Positions 1 to 5,368 of a DNA stretch of 7,024 nt are shown here, in pieces (position 1 is the stretch's first letter; the number at the start of each line of letters is the position of its first letter). The notes below the pieces were generated by a model. It made no database searches. It had not been told where the DNA came from and was given only the letters and a program-made list of their open reading frames with translations. Source of the stretch: Euzebyaceae bacterium (GTDB taxonomy: Bacteria > Actinomycetota > Nitriliruptoria > Euzebyales > Egibacteraceae). Where the stretch lies: the NCBI GenBank assembly GCA_013698135.1, contig JACCVM010000133.1, positions 1 through 7,024 on the forward strand, written 5' to 3'. Made by a program: the position numbers and the translations under genes.

Positions 1-99
1 TGGCTGGTGCAGCGCCACGCTGGCGCAGAGGTGGCCGAGCGGGTGGCTGCCCGGCTGGAGTACCGCCGCAGCGACGACATCGTGCAGACTCACCGCTGA
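1..99 (+). CDS. C-terminal end of a probable DJ-1/PfpI-like protein (partial, 5' end outside window)
   Basis: Frame 1 is open from the window edge to a TGA at 97-99 and encodes 32 residues, from WLVQRHAGAEVAERV through AARLEYRR to VQTHR. The pattern of a helix with G-x-E-V-A-x-R-V-A-x-x-LEY close to the C-terminus resembles the last helix of DJ-1/PfpI-family proteins (isonitrile-hydratase-like proteins and GlxA-type regulators end their DJ-1 domain this way). The catalytic Cys and nucleophile elbow would lie left of the window, so activity cannot be judged. It converges on the anti-sigma remnant, with only nine bases between the two stop codons. The coding frame is convincing; the family assignment is a weak inference from a short tail. 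Confidence 0.5.
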   Translation, partial: WLVQRHAGAEVAERVAARLEYRRSDDIVQTHR

Positions 100-108
100 C
101 CAGGCGAA

Positions 109-369
109 CTACAGCTCGGCCTGCAACACCGTCCGCCCACTGCCGGTCGAGACCGTCACGCCGACGGCGTCCTCGCGCAGCAGGGCCGCGTTCAGGTCAC
201 AGGTGACCGTCTTGTCGCCAACGCCGATGAAGGTTCCGGCCGCGACGGTGGTCCCGTCTGCCCGCCGGAACGTCACCACATGGGTGCGGTCGTCGTCGAA
301 TCCCGAGCCGACGAGCTTGAACTCCGTTCCCCAGGTATGGGCCACGAGGTTGATGTCGGCCTCGACGGT
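109..369 (-). pseudogene. C-terminal remnant of an anti-sigma-factor-like protein (5' end missing)
   Basis: The minus-strand frame ending in TAG at 109-111 reads like a real protein only from about base 366 downstream: VEADINLVAHTWGTEFKL, then a beta-rich stretch with FRRADGTTVAAGTF, CDLNAALLREDAVGV and a closing GRTVLQAEL. This arrangement (HTWGTE, then ADG...AGTF, then C-x-LN-x-x-LLR) resembles the extracytoplasmic C-terminal domain of mycobacterial zinc-finger anti-sigma-factor-like membrane proteins. Those normally have a cytoplasmic HxxxCxxC anti-sigma domain and one membrane helix in front. None of that is present: upstream of 369 the same frame becomes arginine-rich low-information sequence antisense to the next gene. 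About 85 residues remain, with no plausible start codon and ribosome-binding site at the break. It is best read as a broken gene or one side of a rearrangement. The family call is from memory of similar domains. Confidence 0.5.
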
Positions 370-439
370 GGGGTCCTGCGTCCGATCACGTCGACGCCGG
401 CCAGCAGCCCCGCCAGCGGCGCGATCTCCGCGTAGTCGC

Positions 440-934
440 GCGCAACACCTCGTCGGTCTGGTCGGCGACGACGGCGCGTGGGCCAACCACCCGATCTTTG
501 TCGAAGGCAACTGCTTCGGGCTGGGAATGGGCGACACCGCCACCGGTCCGCGCCAGTCGCCGGTCGAGCCGGGCACCTGCGGCGACTACGACGGCGACCG
601 CGGCTTCTCACATCTGCACCTGGACCAGGTCATCTCCGAGAACAATCTCAACTACGGCATCCGCGTCAAGGGGCATGCGAAGGTGTCGATCAGTAACAGC
701 CAAGTCAATGCCTCGGGCTTCCGCAAGAACACCACAGGCGTCGGCAAGCTGAACCCGGGAATCGGTGTCGACTTCGAGGACCGCTCAAGGTGGTCGATCG
801 TCCACAGCAGCATCACCGGCAGCGCCCGCGCCGGGATCAATGTGGAGAGTCGGGCTTGGCGGCCCTTGGAGCTGGAGGACGTCCAGCTGTTCGACAACAA
901 CCCGAACTTCACGCAGCGACGGTCCCGCCGCTAA
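440..934 (+). pseudogene. C-terminal remnant of a right-handed beta-helix (pectate-lyase-like) protein
   Basis: This frame ends at TAA 932-934 and gives about 164 credible residues. They contain GNCFGLGMGD, a Cys-containing GTCGDYDGDRGFSHLHL loop, and repeated short strands such as NNLNYGIRVKGHAKVSISNS, GIGVDFEDRSRWSIVHSS and ITGSARAGINVES. The recurring N-x-x-x-G-I-x-V / S-x-I-x-x-S rungs are typical of parallel beta-helix repeats found in secreted or phage-tail-like carbohydrate-binding or -cleaving proteins. The frame stays open leftwards to 203, but 203 to about 430 is antisense to the anti-sigma remnant and does not read as protein, so I place the true 5' break near 440. No signal peptide, start codon or ribosome-binding site is visible at the break. 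Catalytic residues of a polysaccharide lyase cannot be identified, so no enzymatic function is claimed. The C-terminus (NFTQRRSRR) also looks abrupt and basic, perhaps cut short. Confidence 0.5.
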
Positions 935-985
935 CCCCCACGTCGCAGCCGCGCGCGGTGCTCGGTGCGCCAGCGTCCGGCTCCG

Positions 986-1834
986 TCAGCGCTCGACGGG
1001 GACGTCGATCAAGGAGCCGTACTCGGTCCACGATCCGTCGTAGTTGCGCACCTTGTCGTACCCCAGGATTTCGTGCAGCACGAACCAGGTGTGTGCGCTG
1101 CGCTCGCCGATCCGGCAATAGGCGACGACGTCCTTGTCGCCGCTGACGCCCTTGGCCTGGTAGATGGTCGCCAGCTCGTCGGCGGGCAGGAATGCACCGG
1201 TGTCAGGGTTGACGGCCGTGCCCCATGGCACGTTGGCCGCACCGGGAATGTGGCCGGCGACCTGCGCCGCTTCCTGCGGCAGGTGCGGCGGCGCGACGAG
1301 TTCGCCGGCGAACTCGGCGGGAGAGCGCACGTCGACCATCGCGGTGCCCTCCGGCGCGCCCACGTAGGTGCTCAGCACCTGGTCGCGCTTGGCGCGGATA
1401 TCGGCGTTCGGCTCCTTGGCCTGGTAGCCCGACCCGGGCGCCACCTTGGTCGCATCGCCCGTGAGCGGCCGACCCTGCTGCTCCCACAGCTTGCGGCCGC
1501 CGTCCATCAAGCTCACCCGGTCGTGGTCGTAGACCTTGAAGTACCAGTAGGCATAGGCGGCGAACCAGTTGTTGTTGCCGCCGTACAGCACGACGTGATC
1601 GTCGTTGCCGATGCCCCGGGAACCCATCAGCTCGTTGAAGCGTTCCCGATCGAGGAACGTGCGGCGGACACCGTCCTGGAAGTCGGCCTGCCAGTCGAAG
1701 CCGACGGCACCCTCGATGTGGTTGCGGTGGTACGCCGCGGCGTCCTCGTCGACCTCGGCGATGACGGTGCCGGGTTGACCGAGATGGTCGGCGACCCAAT
1801 CGGTGCTGACAAGCGCTTCGGGGTTGGTGGGCAT
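986..1834 (-). CDS. cysA2: Thiosulfate sulfurtransferase, two-domain rhodanese (CysA2-like)
   Basis: A 282-residue protein that transfers a sulfane sulfur from thiosulfate to cyanide or a thiol acceptor through a cysteine persulfide; expected to be cytoplasmic. It has the classical two rhodanese domains. The N-terminal one, about residues 8-125, is non-catalytic and carries HIEGAVGFDW, the GGNNNWFAAYAYW core (85-97) and DGGR (111-114). The C-terminal one, about 150-278, carries DVRSPAEF (168-175), GHIPGAANVPW (194-204) and the active loop CRIGER (240-245) with catalytic Cys240, followed by NYDGSWTEYGS (264-274). The length matches the roughly 277 residues of M. tuberculosis CysA2/CysA3, and the loop and core motifs agree closely with them. 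The ATG at 1834-1832 is preceded by GAGGAG at a 6-base gap, which fixes the start. It lies 116 bases downstream of the EEP gene on the same strand. It could be named for the sibling SseA, but the GGNNNW core fits CysA2 better. Confidence 0.9.
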   Translation of the reverse strand: MPTNPEALVSTDWVADHLGQPGTVIAEVDEDAAAYHRNHIEGAVGFDWQADFQDGVRRTFLDRERFNELMGSRGIGNDDHVVLYGGNNNWFAAYAYWYFKVYDHDRVSLMDGGRKLWEQQGRPLTGDATKVAPGSGYQAKEPNADIRAKRDQVLSTYVGAPEGTAMVDVRSPAEFAGELVAPPHLPQEAAQVAGHIPGAANVPWGTAVNPDTGAFLPADELATIYQAKGVSGDKDVVAYCRIGERSAHTWFVLHEILGYDKVRNYDGSWTEYGSLIDVPVER

Positions 1835-1840
1835 AACTCA

Positions 1841-1846
1841 CTCCTC
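1841..1846 (-). promoter_or_regulatory. Ribosome-binding site of the sulfurtransferase gene
   Basis: Read on the minus strand, GAGGAG lies six bases before the ATG at 1834. It is a strong Shine-Dalgarno match at normal spacing and supports that start. Confidence 0.75.
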
Positions 1847-1950
1847 GAGGGACCAATGGCGCGCCGAGCCTACTGCGGCTGCGCGGAGCTCGAGGTGGAT
1901 GGACAGTGGCTACGTTGCATAGCGGTGACCCGAACCGGGACCGCGTGCTG

Positions 1951-2688
1951 TCAGGCCGGTAAGGCGATCGTCGCCACCAGCGGCAGGTGGTCACTGGGTC
2001 CCCGCGGCCCGGCAGCGGCCTCGAGCAAGCGCACGCCACCGTGGACCAACATCTGGTCGAGCGCCGCGCGCGGATCCCACGACGGATAGGTGGGTCCGTG
2101 CGTCGCGTGCTGCCAATTCGGGAGACTTGCTCGGACCGACCAACGCGGCAGGTTGAGGTCACCGAGGAGCACCGACGGTCCGCCGGCGGCGCGGGCGAGG
2201 CCGGCGGCCACCTGTAGCTGGGCGAGACCGCGCCAGGGCAGGTACGACAGGTGGGTGGTCGTCACCCGCAACGCCAGACCCTCGACGTCCAGGTCGGCAG
2301 CCAAGGCGGTGCGCGGCTCAAAGTCCCAGCCGGGACGTTGTGGCGACGCCTGCAGCGTGCGCCGGCCGGCCCCACCGCCCGGCAGCCTGCGTTGCTCGGA
2401 GTGGCGAACGGGGAAGCGGCTGACAATTCCCACGCCGTAGGCAGGCCCTTCGGTCTCGTTCCGTCGAGGTGCCCGCCAGCTGGCGTCGGGACTGCCCAGC
2501 AATGCCGGTCCGAAGACCCACTCCCAGCCGAGATGCTCCGCGATGGCTTGGACCTGGTTGACCCCACCGCTGCGCTCCAGCGAGCGATCGACCTCCTGGA
2601 CGGCCACGACATCGGCTCCCAGCGCGACGATCGCCGCCAACGCCGGGGCAAGGTCGGTGACCCCCGAGGCGACGTCGATGCCGTGCAA
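1951..2688 (-). CDS. Endonuclease/exonuclease/phosphatase (EEP) family protein, start uncertain
   Basis: A metal-dependent phosphoesterase of the exonuclease III/DNase I/sphingomyelinase fold; the substrate cannot be told. Numbered from the TTG at 2688 (245 aa), it shows the family motifs in order: QEVD with metal-binding Glu32, GIVSRFP (87-93), TTTHL with His146, GDLN with Asp177 and Asn179, LDQMLVHG with Asp211 (210-217), and the terminal SDH with Asp233-His234. That covers the usual catalytic set except the first one. The conserved N-terminal strand and metal-site Asn (RIVSYNLLHG) lie upstream of the TTG, with the Asn codon at 2694-2692, so the real protein must begin further up, at about 2706-2724 or beyond. 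No ATG, GTG or TTG exists in frame before the stop upstream. The coordinates given are therefore a minimum. No signal peptide or membrane helix is visible. It is divergent from the RsbW-like gene and lies upstream of the sulfurtransferase; no functional link is evident. Confidence 0.8.
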   Translation of the reverse strand: MHGIDVASGVTDLAPALAAIVALGADVVAVQEVDRSLERSGGVNQVQAIAEHLGWEWVFGPALLGSPDASWRAPRRNETEGPAYGVGIVSRFPVRHSEQRRLPGGGAGRRTLQASPQRPGWDFEPRTALAADLDVEGLALRVTTTHLSYLPWRGLAQLQVAAGLARAAGGPSVLLGDLNLPRWSVRASLPNWQHATHGPTYPSWDPRAALDQMLVHGGVRLLEAAAGPRGPSDHLPLVATIALPA

Positions 2689-2774
2689 CAGGTTGTATGA
2701 AACGATGCGAAGCGCCCGCGCCAGGAGTCTGCCTTTGGTTAGGGTCTCATGCTCCCGGGAACCGTAACGACACA

Positions 2775-3254
2775 GTGAATCTCGCGCTTCCAGACGCCCT
2801 CAACCCCGTGGAACCGGAGCACGGCGTGCTTGTTCGCATGCAGTTGTCGCTCCCTCGAGACGCTCGGTACGTGGCCCTCATGCGCCAGGTGGCCAGTTGC
2901 GTGATGTCGGATTTCGGCGTGCCCACCGAGGCCATCGACGACATCCAGTTGGCGGTGACCGAGGCGTGTGGAAACGCGGTGCGCCACGCCACCGGCGCGG
3001 CCGAGTACTCGGTGCGTCTCGGTGTTGGCGTGGAGGCCTGCGAGGTCGACGTCATCGACATGGGACCCGGCTTCGACCCGCCCCCGCTGACCAGCCCGAC
3101 CCATGCCGACTTCGAAACAGGGCGTGGTCTGTACCTGATCCAGGCGCTGGTCGACGATCTGCAGTTCATCCGTGAGGATCACGCAACCCACGTTCGCCTG
3201 GTGAAGCGCTGGCCCGGCGTCAAGCTTCCGGAGCCTGCACCGAGCGATTCCTGA
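2775..3254 (+). CDS. RsbW-like ATP-binding anti-sigma/regulatory protein (GHKL fold)
   Basis: A small single-domain GHKL (HATPase_c_2) protein. Relatives such as RsbW/SpoIIAB bind a sigma factor or phosphorylate an anti-sigma antagonist. With the GTG at 2775 it has 159 residues. It opens with QLSLPRDARYVALMRQVA, then the N box LAVTEACGNAVRHA (Glu63, Asn67, His71), the G1 box DMGPGFDP (95-102) and the G2 box GRGLYLIQALVDDLQF (116-131), and ends with a strand HVRLVKRW. All ATP-site boxes are present, so it should bind ATP. The start is not settled. The frame is open to an ATG at 2697, but that would overlap the EEP N-terminus. GTG at 2826, six bases after GGAG at 2816-2819, has the best ribosome site, and ATG 2838 is also possible. 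The domain proper begins near 2838. No sigma factor or STAS antagonist gene lies in the window, so its partner is unknown. Confidence 0.8.
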   Translation: MNLALPDALNPVEPEHGVLVRMQLSLPRDARYVALMRQVASCVMSDFGVPTEAIDDIQLAVTEACGNAVRHATGAAEYSVRLGVGVEACEVDVIDMGPGFDPPPLTSPTHADFETGRGLYLIQALVDDLQFIREDHATHVRLVKRWPGVKLPEPAPSDS

Positions 3255-3621
3255 CCACGGTGGCACCGGCGTGGGCACCCAGTACGTCACCCAACGTCTT
3301 GACGACGGGGCCCATGGCCAGGCTGTAGGCACGGGTGGCCAGGATCGCCAACGAGCGCCAGTAGGTGGGATGGCGGTCGATGACCTGCTGATCGACCAGG
3401 ATGTCGGCGGTCCCGCGCACGGCGCCGGCCGGCTGGGCCGCCACCACGCGGTAGCCCAGTAGACCAAGGGCGTCACCGTGTTCCGCGGCGTCGCCCGCGT
3501 CGGCGAACGACACTGAGACCCGGCAGCCTCGAGGGACCGGCGGCAGCTCCTCGGCCCAGTGCGCCTCACCGATCTCCAGGCGCAGGAGCGCTCCTTCGCG
3601 CGGTCGGCGCTCAGGCGCCAC
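3220..3621 (-). CDS. Conserved-looking hypothetical protein
   Basis: I do not recognise the family. The frame gives 133 residues with protein-like composition. An N-terminal acidic/hydrophobic segment (RLEIGEAHWAEELPPVP) leads to VSVSFADAGDAAEHGDALGLLGYRVVAAQPAG, a beta-alpha-beta-like pattern, then DILVDQQVIDRHPTYWRSL and AILATRAYSLAMGP, then a C-terminal VVKTLGDVLGAHAGATVVRNRS. There is no signal peptide, no obvious metal or nucleotide motif, and only a weakly hydrophobic helix near AILATRAYSLAMG. The only in-frame start is the GTG at 3621; an upstream TGA closes the frame at once and no good ribosome site is seen. The next frame upstream also looks coding, so the true N-terminus may lie there (see findings). 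Its 3' end overlaps the convergent RsbW-like gene by 35 bases. It may be cotranscribed with nothing else here. Confidence 0.55.
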   Translation of the reverse strand: MAPERRPREGALLRLEIGEAHWAEELPPVPRGCRVSVSFADAGDAAEHGDALGLLGYRVVAAQPAGAVRGTADILVDQQVIDRHPTYWRSLAILATRAYSLAMGPVVKTLGDVLGAHAGATVVRNRSVQAPEA

Positions 3622-3800
3622 AGCGTCGGTGTGTCGTCGTCATGGCTGGCTCCCATCACCGGGCAGCACCTTCGGCCGCAGATCGGTCATTCTGTCCCGA
3701 CGAGCGGCTGGATCCCGGGAAGCCACCCCGTGGCGACGCGACCGCCCGTGCGGTACACCGGAACGACCGCGTGTAGCCCTGCCCGACCGAAGAGGACTCG
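3622..3800. other. Divergent intergenic region before the AAA+ operon
   Basis: About 180 bases separate the start of the minus-strand hypothetical gene from the ATPase gene. It should hold the promoter of the ATPase-VWA operon and possibly that of the hypothetical gene. I see no clear -10/-35 pair or operator; the left third may instead be the true 5' end of the hypothetical gene in a shifted frame. Confidence 0.4.
3791..3796 (+). promoter_or_regulatory. Ribosome-binding site of the AAA+ ATPase gene
   Basis: AGAGGA ends four bases before the ATG at 3801. It is a good Shine-Dalgarno match and supports that start. Confidence 0.65.
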
Positions 3801-5324
3801 ATGACGAGTCGCCCGACCACGCTCGGGGCGTTGCGCGCCTCGGGGTACGCCGACCGCAGCGTCAAGCAGGAGGTGGCGGCTAACGCCGCGGCCAGGATGG
3901 CGCAGGGCCTGCCGGTGGTCGAAGGGCTGGTCGGCTTCGACGAGACGGTGCTGCCCGCGCTGGAGACTGCGCTGCTGGCGGGCCACGACTTCATCCTGCT
4001 CGGGGAGCGCGGCCAAGCCAAGAGCCGCATCCTGCGTGCCCTGGTGACGCTGCTCGACGAACTGGTTCCGGTGGTGGCCGGCAGCGAGGTGAACGACCAT
4101 CCCTACCGCCCGTTCAGTTCGCAGGGTCGGGCGGCGCTGGCGCGGTACGGCGACGACACTCCCATCGCCTGGATGCCGCGGGAGCAGCGCTTCGCCGAGA
4201 AGCTGGCCACGCCCGACATCGCGGTGGCCGACCTCATCGGCGACGTTGATCCCATCAAGGTCGCCGAAGGACGCCATCTGGCCGACGAGGAGACGATTCA
4301 CTTCGGCTTGGTGCCGCGCCACAACCGGGGAATCGTGGCGATCAACGAGCTGCCCGATCTCGCCGAGCGCATCCAGGTGGCGCTGCTCAACGTGATGGAG
4401 GAGCGCGACGTGCAGATCCGGGGGTACTCCCTGCGCCTGCCGCTGGACCTGCTGGTGGTGGCCACCGCCAATCCTGAGGACTACACCAACCGCGGGCGGA
4501 TCATCACCCCGCTGAAGGACCGCTTCGGCGCCGAGGTGCGCACCCACTACCCGCTGCGGCTGGCCGAAGAGGTCGCCGTCATGCGGCAGGAAGCCCGCCT
4601 CCCGCAGATCCTCCCCCCGCCGGCGGCGCCGGCGCCCCATTCCGGGGAGATCCTCCCCCCGCCGGAGCTGGCGCCCCATTCCGGGGGGATCCTCCCACCG
4701 CCGGCTGAGCTGGCGCCCCATCCCGGAGGGATTCTCCCCGTCACGGTTCCCGACTTCATGGCCGAGGTGCTCGCGGCCTTCACGCGGGCGCTGCGCACGG
4801 CCGCGGAGGTCAACCAGCGCTCCGGCGTGTCCGTGCGCTTTTCGACCGGCAACCTGGAGACGCTGGCCGCCAGCGCCGCGCGTCGCGCGTTGCGTAACGG
4901 TGAGCGTCGCGCGGTCGCACGCCCGTGCGACCTGGCGCAGGTGTTGTCGGCCGGGATGGGCAAGGTCGAGTTCGAGACCTTCGAAGAGGGGCGCGAGGCC
5001 GAGATCCTCGAGCGGCTGCTGCGCCGGGCGCTGCTGGAGGTTTTCCGTCGCCGCACGGGCCGCGTGGACCTGTCGGGGCTGGTCGCCCGCTTCGACCAGG
5101 GACTGTCGGTGGAGACCGGCGACCTGGTCAGCGGCGTGGACCTGCTGGCACAGATCGATGAGGTGCCCGGCCTGGCCCGCCTGCTGTCGGCGTTGGCCGT
5201 CGACGAGGAGTCGCCCGACTTGGCCGCGGCTGCCCTGGAGTTCGCGCTGGAAGGTTTGCACCTGTCGCGCAAGCTCGACCGCGATGACCTCGGCCCTGGT
5301 GCCTTCCGGTACCGCCAGCGCTGA
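3801..5324 (+). CDS. MoxR/Mg-chelatase-I-like AAA+ ATPase (Rv0958-like)
   Basis: A 507-residue AAA+ ATPase of the group annotated as magnesium chelatase or sigma-54-interacting ATPase; members couple ATP hydrolysis to remodelling a client together with a VWA protein. It shows Walker A GERGQAKS (68-75), a Walker B/ELPDL segment GIVAINELPDL (177-187), VALLNVMEERDVQIRGY, sensor 1 ATANPEDY (221-228), and RGRIITPLKDRFGAEVRTHYP with arginine-finger candidates Arg241 and Arg247. The lid region INQRSGVSVR-like motif appears here as VNQRSGVSVRFS. The Ala in Walker A and Asn-Glu in place of Asp-Glu are, from memory, normal in this subfamily. Between the AAA core and the lid (270-313) sits a proline-rich tandem repeat, probably an extra insertion: M. 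tuberculosis Rv0958, recalled at about 459 residues, is shorter by nearly that amount. The start is supported by AGAGGA at 3791. The VWA gene follows 40 bases later in the same direction. Confidence 0.85.
   Translation: MTSRPTTLGALRASGYADRSVKQEVAANAAARMAQGLPVVEGLVGFDETVLPALETALLAGHDFILLGERGQAKSRILRALVTLLDELVPVVAGSEVNDHPYRPFSSQGRAALARYGDDTPIAWMPREQRFAEKLATPDIAVADLIGDVDPIKVAEGRHLADEETIHFGLVPRHNRGIVAINELPDLAERIQVALLNVMEERDVQIRGYSLRLPLDLLVVATANPEDYTNRGRIITPLKDRFGAEVRTHYPLRLAEEVAVMRQEARLPQILPPPAAPAPHSGEILPPPELAPHSGGILPPPAELAPHPGGILPVTVPDFMAEVLAAFTRALRTAAEVNQRSGVSVRFSTGNLETLAASAARRALRNGERRAVARPCDLAQVLSAGMGKVEFETFEEGREAEILERLLRRALLEVFRRRTGRVDLSGLVARFDQGLSVETGDLVSGVDLLAQIDEVPGLARLLSALAVDEESPDLAAAALEFALEGLHLSRKLDRDDLGPGAFRYRQR
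4608..4740 (+). repeat. In-frame GC-rich tandem repeat, 42/39/42 bases plus a partial unit, inside the AAA+ gene
   Basis: Three head-to-tail units at 4608-4649, 4650-4688 and 4689-4730, each beginning ATCCTCCCMCCGCCGG and ending GGCGCCCCATYCCGGRGRG, followed by a partial fourth, ATTCTCCCCG (4731-4740). They encode ILPPPAAPAPHSGE, ILPPPELAPHSGG and ILPPPAELAPHPGG, then ILP. Unit lengths are all multiples of three, so the frame is kept. Each boundary can pair with itself, for example GGGGAG-ATC-CTCCCC at 4644-4658 and CCCC-ATTCC-GGGG within units 1 and 2. The encoded linker is flexible and proline-rich and sits between the AAA core and the lid domain. Confidence 0.9.
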
Positions 5325-5368
5325 TGTCCTGTCCCCAGCATCACATCTGGACGGGCGGTGCACCGTGA
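5324..5368 (+). other. 14-codon reading frame bridging the ATPase and VWA genes
   Basis: The ATG at 5324 shares its A with the ATPase stop (TGATG, 5322-5326). The frame encodes MSCPQHHIWTGGAP and ends in a TGA at 5366-5368 that overlaps the GTG start of the VWA gene (GTGA, 5365-5368). The double overlap is the classical layout for translational coupling, but the peptide is too short to be judged a gene and may be chance, or the remains of an earlier VWA N-terminus. Confidence 0.35.

Noticed and set aside
935..985. Possible terminator between the beta-helix remnant and the sulfurtransferase stop
   Set aside because: No clean stem-loop with a T tract was found on either strand; the region is only GC-rich.
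1835..1950. Internal promoter between the EEP gene and the sulfurtransferase gene
   Set aside because: The 116-base gap could hold one, but apart from the ribosome site I see no recognisable -10/-35 elements.
965..2089. 374-residue plus-strand open frame over the sulfurtransferase
   Set aside because: Antisense shadow; the minus strand carries the full rhodanese motifs and a good ribosome site.
2753..2762. TCCCGGGA palindrome followed by GGAAC, in the divergent EEP/RsbW-like intergenic region, as operator or alternative-sigma promoter
   Set aside because: An 8-base GC palindrome is common at this base composition, and no matching -10 element lies at the right distance from GGAAC.
4010..4360. 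Walker A with Ala and Walker B with Asn-Glu looked like degraded ATPase motifs
   Set aside because: GERGQAKS and NELPDL are, as far as I recall, the normal forms in this MoxR/chelatase-like subfamily, so the enzyme is probably active.
3687..5363. 558-residue minus-strand open frame antisense to the AAA+ gene
   Set aside because: It is rich in Arg, Gln, Gly and His with no domain pattern, as expected for the complement of GC-rich coding DNA; the plus-strand gene has all AAA+ motifs.
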